A DNA stretch of 51,756 nucleotides, taken from assembly GCA_946803715.1 (NCBI GenBank), contig CAMPET010000027.1, positions 346,798 to 398,553 of the forward strand, in the 5' to 3' direction. A program made the position numbers and the translations under genes. Each line of letters starts with the position of its first letter. The first letter of the stretch is position 1. Below are positions 1-13,604 of this stretch, in pieces. The notes under the pieces are model-generated. The model had not been told where the DNA came from, searched no databases, and saw only the letters and a program-made list of their open reading frames with translations. Source of the DNA: Beroe ovata (lineage: Eukaryota > Ctenophora > Nuda > Beroida > Beroidae).

Positions 1-31
<31 letters not shown>
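1..31. repeat. (GT)n microsatellite at the window edge
   Basis: The first 30 or so bases are uninterrupted GT dinucleotides, so the array continues beyond the window. Confidence 0.95.
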
Positions 32-33
<2 letters not shown>

Positions 34-98
34 AGTGAGTAATGATCCACGGTACACTGAAGCACACGCACACACATATCCATGTGTTCTCATGTCTG

Positions 99-1031
99 AT
101 GTCGGTGCACTAGAAGTAGTAGGTGTAGTGTGTACTTCCATGATACTTGTCGTTGTTGTTGTTATTGTTGTTATTTTGTTGAACTTGAGAAGCATGGAAA
201 TTCTGCTCGACGAGTATCTTGAATTAGCTGGGATTTTGGCAGTGTCACTCGCATTGTGAACCATTACCGGTTGACAGTGTTCTCGGTTACGCTGGGAATT
301 TGCAATACCCACTACCTTTCTGCACCTAGTTCAAAACAGAGGAGCCACTCCATGTTACTGATATCCATAACTCATGAATCAAAATTGGATTTGGAGCTCA
401 TGATTGGATTGGATTGGTCAAGACTCATCCGTATACCGTCAGTACTTTTTCCCCGACAAGACTCAATTATCGGCTAATTATAAACCATCTATGCTGTCAT
501 CATTTAAACCAGGTTTCCAGACACTTTGAGTAGATGTTAGACGCCACTTTCGTGTGTTGTGCANATGTCGGTGCACTAGAAGTAGTAGGTGTAGTGAGTA
601 CTTCCATGGTACTTGTCGTTGTTGTTATTTTGTTTAAGTTGAGAAGCATGGACATTCTGCTCGATGAGTATCTTGAATTAGCTGGGATAATTTTGGCAGT
701 CTCACTCTCATTGTGAACCATTACCGGTTGTCAGTGTTCTCGGTTACCGTATAGCCATCATTTACGCTGGGAATTTGCAATACCCGCTACCTTCCTGAAT
801 CTGCACCTAATTCAAAACAGACGAGCCACTCCATGTTACTGATATCCATAACTCATGATTTGATTGGAGCTCTTAAGTTATGGTGAAGACTCATCCTATT
901 ATACCGTCATTACTTTTTTCCCGACAAGACTCAATTATCGGCTAATTATAAACCATCTATGCTGTCATTATTTAAACCAGGTCTCCAGACACTTAGAGTA
1001 GATGTTAGACGCCACTTTCGTGTGTTGTGCA
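99..1031. repeat. Tandem duplicate of a ~466-bp block, joined at a single N
   Basis: The block at 99-563 is repeated at 565-1031 with scattered substitutions and short indels. Both copies start at atgtcggtgcactagaag and end at gtgttgtgca. The single undetermined base at 564 lies exactly at the junction. This is either a real tandem duplication or, more likely, two alleles placed side by side by the assembler. Confidence 0.85.
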
Positions 1032-4000
1032 CTGTTAAACACTGTTTATATCCCAGTTTTATACACTCTTTAAACACAGCTGATTCTGTTCACATGATTT
1101 TCTGAACCTGGTGCATCTCTTTGAGATACTAGCTGGTATATTATTTCTGATCATGATGTCATACATGTGTCATGGTGCTTTGTCAACTACTCAAATAGTA
1201 GACTTGTCATTCGTGCAATACATCTGCTCGTCCACACTTAGTCGGAGTACAAGTGGATATTGTATACAAGTTGATCCACTTTAGCCTGCTTCGAAAACTT
1301 AACTCCTGAAAAAGCTGTCTTTGTTTTTTCCTTCCTATTATAATCTGATCTTCATATCAGGGTCGCCGAATCTTCTTTTTTAGATTTGTCTCCGTCTAGA
1401 TTTGAAGTGCTATATGCCACCGTCCAATTATGTACTCACACCGCACACTGTTAAAACTGAAGAGCTTCTTATTATGATCCACCTGATCATGCTAGTTGAN
1501 AGATGCCGCGAGGGGCTTGCCAGCCCCTTGATAGTCATGATATCAGATGAAATTGATTTCTCTCAAATGACATGCATACGTGTGTCTCTCTTTCCCATTT
1601 TTTGTGACTTTATGGAGCTATATATGAACTTTTTAGCATCTCTCAAAAGAAGTAGGTATGTGTGTGTGCTTGTTCTATCTCTATGTAGCTTGACAATGCG
1701 TGGGATCAAGATCACACATCAGCGAGTGTTCATTTCTCAAATCACACATCGAGATTAAGACTTGGATATCGATTTCGAAGGTTTCATCAAGAAGCATGAT
1801 TCATAGATAGTATGACGTATCAAGTCGCAGAAGTGAGCAACTGAAGTGATAGATATGTCGTATTCTGACTTCTGTTTGCGTTTGTCAATTATGTGTGTGT
1901 ACCGGAAGAAATTTCAATTGATAGTAAATCTGTAAGAACGTAAACAGCTGTTCATGGACATTCCAAGACAGGCTGTTGTAACAAGGCTCCCTACCCTCTC
2001 CCCTCATTTCCCGCTCCCTCATCTGCCCAATACTTTGTCATTGTCCTCTATTATGCATACTGTAAGCACCATCTTAAACGGAGAGGTTGGTGTAGCCTAG
2101 GTTGTTTTCCCCATGATGCAACTTTACCCTGTACATCCAGCATCATCATCCAGATCACTGACCAGGAAGGGAGTTGGCCCAATGCCAGCATACTTCACGT
2201 GACTTCACATCGCAAAGAAATGAATCAGGTCAAAGGGAGAGACGCGCGTCAAGTGGACTATTAGCTATACCACTATTCCATAAGATAACTCTCTCCAACT
2301 ACCGTCACAAATTCGATTACCCCGAGCAGAATCACCAGCACTTAATCGATATTTGATTGACATATTTCCGATTAAATACTTATCACGGGGACCGTGCACC
2401 TTTGTGCTATACGAATCTAAGTGAATTTCACCAGTATTTCCGCTCTCTCTTTCTTCTAGAGTCTATTAGTGGAGATGAGTTTCAATGTCTCGTTTCGCTT
2501 CACGGCCCCATCCTGACTCCTTTTCTGCGCCCGCCCTTCCTCTGACATAATTGCTCCGTATCTCAAATGTTTCTTCCACACCACGTTATGACACCGCGCG
2601 CGCAGGTGTTACTATCCAACACCTGCTGATCACGATATTATGAGCTATCGCAGCTGCAGTAGACACACTCACACTTTCACTTCCTATCAATTACCCCTCT
2701 CTTCTCACACTTCACTGCTTTGAGTACCGCGCCGGACACAGTCTATATCAACCACACACACAATATCAGCTTTCCCCTGCCGCCCGGAGTGTCAGCCTGT
2801 GCCACGCACACAAACATTCTGTATTGTGTATGCATGTTAATACACACACATACCAATTATATATATCTAGTCTGTTTATCTAACACAGAGATCATTTCCC
2901 CCTCTTGTTTCCTTGTCCACTGCTGTTTCCAACCCTCTTCTCAGTAATTACTGTACTATATCATGAAAGTAGAGTCCAGCAGCAGCTAGTGATCGCTCTT
3001 CCCTCTGTCTCATTGTTCATTCCGTCTCTCTCTCTCGTCCATGTTTGTTCACGGGGCCCTAATTTGATGCACGCGAGATTTGTTGCTCCGTACATTTTCC
3101 ATTTAGAATCAATTTCAGTCATTTCATTTGACCATTTTAAAGTTCGTTTCAAACGTCGCCCATCGTATTCTATAATTTGAGATGAACATATAATATCGCA
3201 GTATATTTTGTTGTATCAGTATGATATTGCTGTGCCACAGATTACAAGCCATGTCTATTTCATATTTGCCCTGATCTCACAAACCTAACATCCGTACATT
3301 CGCCTTTCATTTGTAACCTACTGTTGGTAACTCAGTACCTAACTTCAAATTGCATCAAAAATTTCATTTTTGTCCCTTTTTTTCCCCATCTGAACGTACC
3401 CCAACTCAATCTCGTGGTCAATCTAATCCGATCTTGTGCTAGCCCCCTTTGGTTACAATATAGTGTGGGGATCATGTTTCTGTCTAGACTATGTTACATG
3501 GTACACAGCTACAATATGTAGTATCAGTTATAGCTGTTGCTGATGCACTTACCTTTTCCCAATAGCTACTTCTCTCTATCCCAGATTTGCTCCTCATAGT
3601 CGTTTGCCTTGTTGTTATACTTGCACTGAACACTGCCCCGTGTATTATATACGCGTTCTCCTATAATGACGTATGTATGCCATATGTTGCGCGCGCCCCT
3701 CCTTACAGTACGTGCTAGTATTTCCGTTTAACGAATGAAGGTCTCGTGACTTAATGTGACAAGGTATCATGACAGTGATGTCATTTTATGCTTTTGGGCA
3801 CGTAATATTATATACCTGCTGTGGAATAAGTGACTCGCATACTTCCGCAGTCAGGTTATGATTTGATAAGTACCCACTCGCAGATAGGTAACGCAGTTTC
3901 AACCCTTCTCATCCATTTCCAGATTACTGCCTTTGGCCCCTGAGTAACATTCCTCACTTATATTTTCTCAACTTGATTCATATATCTCGACGCGCACATG

Positions 4001-5568
4001 GCTTTTATCCCACTTCACAAGTAGCAATTATATCAAGATGTGGCTTGAAAACATGTTTCAAATGAGTTTACCATTTAGTATCGCTTGGCTGTTTCATTTT
4101 ATCTGAGACACTGTGACGAGTCACACATAGTGTGATCGATATTTTGTTCTTTCTTGCATGGTGTGATTTAAGGGTGTGCGTATAGGTATGCCTTGTGTGT
4201 GTGTGTCTCTGTGACCTGTGTGTCTCTATTTGTTACTTGTGTTTTGGAAATGGACTAGTTCTGGGGTATAGTAACTCGACACTACCACTTTGTCATTATT
4301 CCACTTCATTGATAATAGGCATTGTTATGAACTGTGTTAATTATAAGTACAGCTAATCAATACTTCTATCATACCGAGATTTACGATTTAAATATTGTGC
4401 CCCCCCCACTTTGCAATGTTCTACAGTCTCAGGTGAAGTCAATTGTGAACCACTTTGATCCTCTTGCCGGTGTCTGCTACCAATGCTGTTTGAAATGTGC
4501 CGCACTCTGCCCTAATTGTAGTTAAAAACTCATTATATCCACCTTATTATATCAAGTTTTATTATGATCAAGATGCTATCACTTCACGGACTATACTTCG
4601 TATCTCTCCCGACTCACTGACATCTGTATCACTATCAGCACCACTTAAACAGGGTTATGAGATAGTGGAAGATAGTGACATGTGAATTGACATGACATGT
4701 GAATTGACATGTGAATTGCCATGGTAATTGTCTCACTATATGATGGTAATTGCGACAGATAAATCCCCTCCCTCCCCTCCGTTCCCAACAGTACTGTGAT
4801 TGTGCGCGGTACCAGTCGCGCGCGGCGCGCACCAATCACCAACCCTGCTCCCTCCTTGGTCCCCATTTCCACACCTTATTGTGCACTTCACAGTCCTCCT
4901 CATTCTCTCTGCACTATGTTGTGCTCATGCTCATTATCAGCTATTTAGATATATCTGTGACACACGTGACCAATACACACGCTGTATACACACGCTATAT
5001 AGTAACTCGCGGAGTGTGTGTGGGGCAGTTTTCCCCGGCTTTGTCATGATATTTTCCCGGGAGTGACATGTGTTTCGTTGCCGGATTGTTTACTGTAAGA
5101 GTATGGGTGACGTCACGGTGTGTCAACTGTCAGAGCGCCAGGAGAATTAGAGTCTTTCACTTAGTTCAGACTTCGGTCATCGGGAAGCCCTCCCAGCCAA
5201 GCTATATCCATAATAAAGTCTCGCCCTTGAAGCCGGTTTTGTCTCACATTGTTGTACTTAACCGATTGCTGTCACCCTATTTTACCCTGTGATTATTGCC
5301 TTGTTCTCCATAAATGACTCACGCGGCCTCGTGGATGCAATAATCTAGGATTATTACACGGCTATGAATATTATTATATTCCCTTGACATGTGACATAAT
5401 TCAATGCATATAATATATACACAATATTTCAATTTTGAGTGAGTCTATATTAGGTCAAATCACTATAGTGCCTCATTGCCTGATTTGATTGCCTGATAAC
5501 ACGATGTGGCAGCTATTGTTGCAGTGACATCTTGTCTTCCTGGTATCTAGAGGTTGTCTGCGGTGGTA

Positions 5569-5687
5569 ACCTGGTAACACCATGTTGTCATGCTCTAACT
5601 TGGTAACACCATGTTGTCCTGGTATAACCTGGTCATACGATGTTGTCCTGGTATAACCTGGTCACACCATGTTGTGTGCGGTGTTAC
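5569..5687. repeat. Minisatellite, ~29-bp unit
   Basis: About four imperfect head-to-tail units of the form ctggtaacaccatgttgtc plus a short variable part. No coding context was seen. Confidence 0.75.
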
Positions 5688-6770
5688 CACTCTGTATTGA
5701 ATCCGTTATAAATTCAGTGTGATCTCTGTCCCACCCCCATCAATAATGGAGTACATGCGGTTTGATCCGGGCATACAACCGTTTCCAAACACACTTTACA
5801 AGTATCTTGCATGATTCCCACCGTCTTGTCGACAGCTGCTGTATACAGTCGTCAGTCAGTATGTGTCATTCAAAACAAACAATAGTCATATCAAGAAGCG
5901 CCGCGGCCCGTGTCAACTTTGAGTTTCTCACGATACTGCGAATTTATATCATGTTGATTCTAGCTCAATATTCTATAGTTTGATGTGTTTCGTCAACAGA
6001 CGGTAGATAATGATTAACTAAGTTTATCCTTATATTGTTTTGCGAAAAACAGACTTCCCGATCTATAAATTGTTCTGCTCATAGTTCAGATAATGGGATT
6101 TTTTAAAACTTATTCTTACTTCTAATTAGTCATACATCAGCTGCTGTAAGACACTGTGACTTTCTGTGATTCTGGCAAATAACTTTGCAAAGGACCAGCG
6201 CATCTGCCGTTTACCTACATCGGTATTATTCTGAGTCGTCCGAAAGTCTGCTTTTCCATGTTGATGGCGCTCCTCAATTTAAGTACTTGCTACCTCTCTG
6301 ATACCCAAGTCCCAAAGGTGATAGGACACAATTAGGTTTTTTGAGTAAGATGGCTGCCACATCTCGATACACCTGCACGTGTAGGTACCAGGTGATCGTC
6401 ACCTGTATCAGGGATATCAATTAAACCCTCTAATTTGATAATTGATCCTCCCCAAGATATCTGATACTCACCCCCCATACACACTATATAATATTGTATC
6501 CAGATCAGCGTGTGTGTGGCGTGTGTGTAAATCTGGGTTCAGTTTCATACCATGCGCTTGCTCTGGCAGATTCCTACTCGAAAAGGGATATTGGATCTCC
6601 GATATCATTTTGCTACATAATGTTCCCATTGTTTGGATCATTTTAATACAATTACTTGCGACATTGTCACATACTATATTGGTGTGTCAGACAGTGTCTG
6701 CAATGCGACACTGCTGGGAATTTAGTGTCAGTTTGGTTGTTATCGGATGTCACTATAACCATGTATTTGT

Positions 6771-6836
6771 TTGTGTGTCTGTGTGTCTGTGTGTGTGTGT
6801 ATGTGTGTCTGTGTGTACTGTGTGTGTGTGTGTGTA
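6771..6836. repeat. Interrupted (GT)n microsatellite
   Basis: A GT-rich run interrupted by TCTGTG, TATGTG and TACTGTG variants. Confidence 0.9.
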
Positions 6837-6844
6837 GTCTGTAC

Positions 6845-7390
6845 AACATCTATTACAGTTCACCCTCCCCCACACGCGTGCAGCATGTCAGGGTTGTTAG
6901 TAACAACCCTAACATGCTGCAATTCTGCTACAGAATAGTGCTATGATAGGTTCAAGCCCGAATGGCAAATATTGTCAAATATTGTCAAAATTGTAGGGCA
7001 AATATTCAATTAACTAACTGAGGCAATGTCCCTGATATACGACACTGCTCGGAGAAGTGTATATTGACCGTAATGTCTGATAATTCTCAAAGTATTTTCC
7101 GATATACCAGCGNAACATCTATTACAGTTCACCCTCCCCCACACGCGTGCAGCATGTCAGGGTTGTTGCTAACTAACCCTGACATGCTTCAATTCCGCTA
7201 CAGAATAGTGCTATGATAGGTTCAAGCCCGAATGAAAAATATTGTCAAAATTGTCAAATATTGTCAAAATATTGAGGCAAATTTTCAATTAACTAACTGA
7301 GGCAATGTCCCTGATATACGACACTGCTTGGAGGAGTGTTATTAACCGTGATGTCTGATAATTCTCAAAGTATTTTCCGATATACCAGCG
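6845..7390. repeat. Tandem duplicate of a ~270-bp block, joined at a single N
   Basis: Copy one (6845-7112) and copy two (7114-7390) both begin aacatctattacagttcac and end gatataccagcg. They differ by substitutions and small indels, for example in the number of atattgtcaa units. The lone N at 7113 marks the join. Each copy contains a hairpin with arms around gcatgtcagggttgtt. The copies are probably allelic rather than a true duplication. Confidence 0.85.
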
Positions 7391-7423
7391 CGAGATAAGA
7401 GTCATGTGAGGTACATACCAGCA

Positions 7424-7534
7424 ATGTGTGTGATTGTGTGTGTGATTGTGTGTGTGTGATTGTGTCTGCTTATCTTTATCTGTCTGTTTTTGTCTGTGAT
7501 TGATTATTTGTTTGTGTGTGTGTGTGTGTGTGTG
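7424..7534. repeat. (GT)n/(TGTGAT)n microsatellite cluster
   Basis: Two GT-rich runs, one punctuated by GATTGTGT units and the other a plain GT run with a few CG/CT changes. Confidence 0.85.
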
Positions 7535-8478
7535 CGTCTATGCTGTTTTATGGTATACAGCTCTGAATAATTGCCGATCATCAACCATATTGACAGGTCG
7601 GCGTGTGAAAATGGGGTGTTAATTACCCCCTGATATCCCACGAGCACCAGCCACTACAGGCTATTAACATAGGATTTCCCACCGTAATCACAAGTTTACA
7701 TCATTTGATAATAATGACCTGGATAACGGCCAATATTATACTGCTGGTCGTGCGGATATTGCGTGGAAATTCCGCGTTTTCCTACGATTCTCTGCAAATT
7801 GGAGTTCCTGATTCCGTGCAAAGCTTGTCCAATGGGTGTCTCACTGCCCAATGGGTGTCTCACTGTATTCATTCTATAGAAACACTCATCAGGATAATAA
7901 TTCACATAATATGTTATCACTGTGCTTGTCACATGACTATACAACCCCTTGTCGAACATTCCCTCTTCACACACACATAGTGAGTGTGGCGTGCAGTGTG
8001 CATGTCAAATGTCATACATGTATTAAATCCCGTGCTACTCCCAGTTACCACCTAAACTCGCTCTTGTCCAATCACAGCGCAGTATCCAACGTCGTTACCC
8101 AATCAGAGCTCTTTGTCGCTTGACACCAACCAATCGCGTGACCCCATATTGTGCCCGATTAGGTATTTTCCCCTCCTTGTTTTGGTACCGTATTTATCCC
8201 CTGTATTTCATTTCAGTGTCATTACCACATATTCCCCTCGTCCCTCAGTAATGACTCGTTCATGTCATTAATAACGTATTACTCTGCGTTTTTTTATCGG
8301 AAATTAATTCCCTCCTCTCTTCTGCAGTCATTGACCTTTTTTGCTCCCATCCCTTGTGACTGGTATCATAGTGGCTAGCCTGAACTCTCAAGTGGAGTGT
8401 GGGCACTCATAGAGATACTTATTCTCCATCAGATCCATGCACTGTATGTTCAGTGTTCACTGTTCACCGATTCCATGA

Positions 8479-8508
8479 TGTGTGTGTGTGTGTGTTTGTG
8501 TGTTTGTG
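8479..8508. repeat. (GT)n microsatellite
   Basis: A short GT run with TTTG interruptions. Confidence 0.8.
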
Positions 8509-10865
8509 ATTGTATGTCTTTTAAACATTAAAACTGATCTCCGTTCTATCTCGTTAGTATTTTCTCGGTAAAGCCTGATTGCCCATCGTCATATGAGCTC
8601 ATAGACAGTGCTAATTTTGAGTAGTGTAGTACACGCGCGGTGAATTAATAATGCCGAACTCATATAATTCTCAATATTCAACGCAGTTTTTATTAGTTTT
8701 TATCGGCGTACTAGTACGTTTCATGTAATATAAAATGTTTTCCTTCTCATTGCGACTGAGTCAGGGGTTTCAGCATAATTATGACCTTTTCGCTACTCCG
8801 AGGTTCGTAGCTTCACTCCCATTCATTCCGCCATAACATAGCACGAGTCCTCTGTTTCACTATTTTTGTGAGAATAATGGACTTTGTGCGTCACTATCAT
8901 ATAGTCAGCAATCCTAGTTCTTTCTTGAGGAATTATGAAAGTCCTCTCTCTCTTTGTGACAGAGCAAATTTATAGTCTTTCCTCCGTTCCTCTACCTTCA
9001 GCGTTGAAATATGTGCCCCCTGTATTCTGGTAGTGGTATCTCGCCCATGTGCGGCGCCGTAGTGACGCCCAATATTTGGCATTGCTGCCAGGAGATGTAC
9101 ATTGCACGTGCTATTGCTGCGCCGCGCGCGTACCCCGATCACCTTCAGTTGTTCATTGCGCGCAGCATTAATTGTTCCTTTTGGTTTAGATTTCTCTTTC
9201 CATTCAATTGGTATCGCGTCTGTTTGAACGGAGAATTAGAAATGGGAACCGTCTGATTTCAATGATTGATCGACGATCCTATAGCTCTCTTCCACTTCTT
9301 ATCTTCTCGGAATATTGTTCAAATATTATCTGATGAGACCACGTCCTGTACCATATACTTTTTTTGTGTGTGTAATTCGTGTGACAGATCTTTATCTGCC
9401 TAATTGTTGGCATGGTGTACACTAGTATGTACGTATACACATTGTACCATTAGTCAGGAGTAGTGGCCACCGCTAATGCTAATTCTACAACCACACAACT
9501 TCACTTAGCCCTTGTGTGTGACGTATGTGTGTGTTTGTGTGTTTTCTGTTCATGCAAAGTGTAAACTATACCTGTCATTTCGTGGTTTATCTCGTTTGGC
9601 GTGTGATAGGGTGTGATATTCTGCCAGCAGAAAAAGTTATCATAATCTGTTTTTAAGTGACTAACTCACCCGTGAAGGTATAAATTTGACCACGAAGCCC
9701 TGCGATCATGTGAACCCTTATCAGTGAGAGCAGAAGAGGGAAGAGTGAGTGGGATATATCAGTGATCACTGTCACACATCGTGCATTTCCCCTCTCCCGC
9801 TGATGACAGCGACTTTCGGTGTTTTTGTCACTACTACTGCAGATCGAGATATATATCGGTATATCGCGATTACTCATGATGTCATTTCTCCATCATAACC
9901 CCTCTCACTCACACACACAATATGATATTTTGTTTGGTTGTGTGCTTCATTCATTTCACAGTTCACCAGGTGTGGGTGTTTATGTGGTTGTGTGCGTGTG
10001 TGTTTTTCATCCCTACTCAATGAATCACCGCCGCCGCACATATCCCTGGAGCCGCTCACACACCTGTCCATTATGAGCCGCCTATTTTCTACCCCTCACC
10101 TCTAGAATTAAATCATCACATATTAACATAGAGTACAACGTCTCTCTTATTCCTTCTCATTTTATCGGTAGTAGATTGAAAAGTGATGTGCCCATCTTCA
10201 CTGCATTAATTTGCCACCTTTGATCCTTTGGAGAGACTTTCTCAAAGATTTGTAATATTATTTCTCATTCTTAGGGACCGTTCATTAGTTGCATAATAAC
10301 TGATTATGCCAGCGAGTTATCTATAGCACGTTGCCATTATCAGAGTTTTTTGGGCATAGGACCGTTTCTTGGCATTTAGCTGGCAATCAGCGATCATTTG
10401 AGAGATGTCATTAACAAGGTCTCTATGGCATCATGTGGTTGGATGTGTTCTAGGAAATAATGCTTCCCTAATTGTCCTCCTGCAGCACTACTACGCTGCT
10501 ATATAGCTGCACTATTATATCTCTACCCAACCACTTATCACTTAATCTCCACTCGTTTATCTTGCTTTTCTAGCTGTCTTCCTTCTCTAGCTGTCTTCTC
10601 CCTTTCCCGTTTTGCCCCTGTCTTTCCCCCATTCTATGACCCGTCACAGTGTTTTCTGACTTTATCTTATCTTCTCATCTCAGGATAGTCACACCTGTAT
10701 GTAGCGACATCAACTCACACGTGCGCGTCTAACTCTGATATTCATGCATGATGCACTTCACGCCGTAAAAAACAGCTTATTCCGTGTTCATGATTCTTCT
10801 TCTTGTTGTTTTTCGTCTAATTTTCGTTGTGATATATATATCGGATGAGTTCACTCCTCTGGCAA

Positions 10866-10903
10866 ACACACACACACACNCTCACTCTCACACTCTCACA
10901 CAC

Positions 10904-10933
<30 letters not shown>
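10866..10933. repeat. (AC)n microsatellite containing a single N
   Basis: AC dinucleotides with CTCACACTCTC interruptions and one undetermined base at 10880. Confidence 0.9.
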
Positions 10934-10934
<1 letters not shown>

Positions 10935-12143
10935 TTCCTTGCTGTTATCAGCACTTCTTGTGATGTAATATGGTGCAGTTCCTACTTCACACCTACCAAT
11001 TACTCATCCACCCCTTGTGACCCGTCCCTTGTGACCTGCACCATATTTGCACCTCTCTCTCTCCGTATGTTGTTTACCCATGTGTGTGTTGACACCGCCA
11101 CTCACATATCAATATCAGTTCTACTTGCAATCGCACCCTTCTTTAATCACACCTTCCTAAGTTCTATTGGATGTGATTTGGATCCTTTTCTATACCAGTT
11201 TTCATTATCTCCATCATTGCTTTTGGTTTGCAGCAAACAGTTTCCTAAAAGTTCTAGTAAAAAGTTTTTGAACCTGGTGACCATTTGTTGACTTTCGATA
11301 CTTTCCAGTTCGTACACCACTCTTGATAGGTTTCTATTCCTAGGTCAAAGTTTGACACATAATTATTGGAAGCATAATGCTATCTTAATTCGGGTATTTG
11401 CAACATATAAAAAGTATCAGATTTTCATGAAATATATGTCAAATGGGAATCTCTTGGACGCTTCACAAAATGCATATTCTACTATGTTTTCCGCATTGTA
11501 CAATATTCCCAGGTCTGCGTGGTAAAGGGCGGAAACCCACAAAATTCCTGTTTGAATAGCATAGATAGGTATTTAGATGGGTATCCTATTCGCTCGTGTC
11601 GATATCATGTCTCAATTTTCTGTTGCTTCTACCGAAGTTTCTAGAAGATTTACCAGTATAACACTACAGATAAGAGTATCAATTGATCACTTGAACCTGT
11701 GTGTGTGCAGTGAAGCGTTACTCAGTTGCGATGTCACAGATAGGTACGCGTGCGACACTTATCAGTTTATAGAACAAGCAGTGAGTCACCATGTTCTTCT
11801 CCAATCGGTCATTGAATTGGTGCTTCCGTCCACTACATGACCATGCAGACTATGATCTCCTATCCTAACCCAGTAACCACAGTGGTTGTATGCCACCACT
11901 GATTCAATAATTTAGTGGTGGTTGTCTAAACTCCCACCACAACCATTCATGTTGACGCAGAAGTAGCAATACCTACTGAGGCAATATAGCTAGACATTGT
12001 TCACGAGATACGACCCTCCACGGAGTTGAACTGATTACATCTCCAACACACATGTGTTCGGAACACAATGTCCCCCCCCTGCTTGGATAAAGCCGCAACC
12101 CCCCACTGCATAATACGGACACATACCTACCCCCCGGGTGTGC

Positions 12144-12171
12144 CTGTGTGTGTGTGTGTGTGTGNGTCCAC
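12144..12171. repeat. (GT)n microsatellite containing a single N
   Basis: A GT run with one undetermined base near its right end. Confidence 0.85.
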
Positions 12172-12415
12172 CTCCTTTTCAGCCCACAATTCGGTAGATA
12201 TGGTTGAAAGGGGTGCTCTTTTGTCTCAAATGTAAAGTATAGCATCCAGAGGGTCAAATAAAACAAAGAAAACCGTGATCCAATGCGATTTACGGCTGTG
12301 ATCTGTTTTTGAAATTCAAAATGGACCAAAGTTACCCCAAATTACGGTAATAAACCATGTGTGTGCTTTGTGTGTGTACACGCTCACTAATAACATAGTG
12401 TGTGTGTGTCAATGT

Positions 12416-12457
12416 GTCACATGTTGCTTGTGTCACGTGACACAAGCAACATGTGAC
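12416..12457. repeat. Perfect 42-bp palindrome centred on CACGTG
   Basis: The left arm gtcacatgttgcttgtgtcac (12416-12436) is followed without spacer by its exact reverse complement (12437-12457). The centre reads TCACGTGA, which contains the CACGTG E-box. It could be a cruciform-forming relic of a foldback element or a binding-site cluster; the function is unknown. Confidence 0.95.
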
Positions 12458-13604
12458 CACAATCTCTCCATCTGTGTGTGCTCTTTCTCTGGTAGGGGGT
12501 CCCTTATTAATCACACAACCCCATGATCCCCCCTCCACCCCCAGCTTCTCTTGTACAAGTCCGTGAACAATATATGTGTGTGTGTTTGTGTGCGTGTTTG
12601 CGGAGTGGTTTATGTTGTTTCACTCGCCATGCTCTGCATCTTTCACTTCCCTCCGTGACACTGTCCACTTGTCTCTCTCTCTATCCTCGCTCATCGCTCT
12701 TTGTGCAAGTCAATTTGTTGTCGTGAGGTCACCTCCTATATTTGATTCTGCATTCTTTGAATACACGTTTCATCATACAAATACTATTTCTGATCTTGAT
12801 AGTGTCATGATCTTTCACGATAAAACATTGAAAGTTCTTCCTTTAATTGCCCTTTTATCTTTACTTTTCACACCAAGACAAGTCCGTCCTCATTGACCTT
12901 CCCCCCTCTTACTTCACCCCACTCCTCACTCCAGTGAAATGCTGGTGGAAGGGTCAGGTTACTGGCGACATTAAACCCACCACTTATCAAATTATACATA
13001 TTTTCTCCCACTCCCATCCTTGTTTCACATACACAGTGTGTCTTCTCAGCGCACACACACATGTTTTTATCACCCCCCACCATGTGTATGTTAAATCATG
13101 TCCTCGCGATGAGTCTCAGGTTGCACTAATTTTACTCCCATACAACGTCGTCCCCTTCTTTTTTCCTTGACACCAGCAGTGTTTGACACCGCGACCAGAC
13201 ACCCGCCATGTTTACCCGCGCCGGGTTTTAATCACGACTTCGTATTCCCCCAAACTGCACTACGTGCAAATGTTTTGCATGCAATATGACAGTGTGACAG
13301 CTGTCATTATGCGGTGACAATGTGTTATTATTCGATAATTGTAACATGTCATTGCCTAATCAACATACTAATCAACAATATTCTGCTCTGTACCTGATAG
13401 AATACCACCACTTATCGACACATACCAGCCTCAGAATAATGAAACACACTTCACCCCAACACTACCCCTCACAACACTCCAGCCCAACGTCACACCGACA
13501 CACCACATACCACCATTATTCACACCCCCAATCACACCACAATATTATAACTTCTCTCTCCTCTATCATGACACTAACCCGTATATTCTCTGTTCACAGG
13601 CAAG

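Larger units (their letters stand above)
1..13604. other. Gene-free 13.6 kb upstream of the plexin gene
   Basis: I see no supported coding exon here. Open stretches on both strands are short, of biased composition, or run through GT/AC repeats, and none resembles a known protein. The region contains microsatellites, two duplicated blocks, a minisatellite and palindromes, listed separately. It presumably includes the plexin promoter and at least one untranslated exon, because a good acceptor (tctctgttcacag, ending at 13599) lies only 5 bases before the plexin ATG. I could not place the promoter or the upstream untranslated exon. Hidden non-coding RNA genes cannot be excluded by eye. Confidence 0.7.

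Noticed and set aside
1402-1758. 118-codon plus-strand open frame
   Set aside because: It runs through an undetermined base, has no recognisable protein features and no good start context.
6948-6962. ggttcaagccc, resembling a tRNA or SINE B-box
   Set aside because: No matching A-box at the right distance and no cloverleaf could be drawn.
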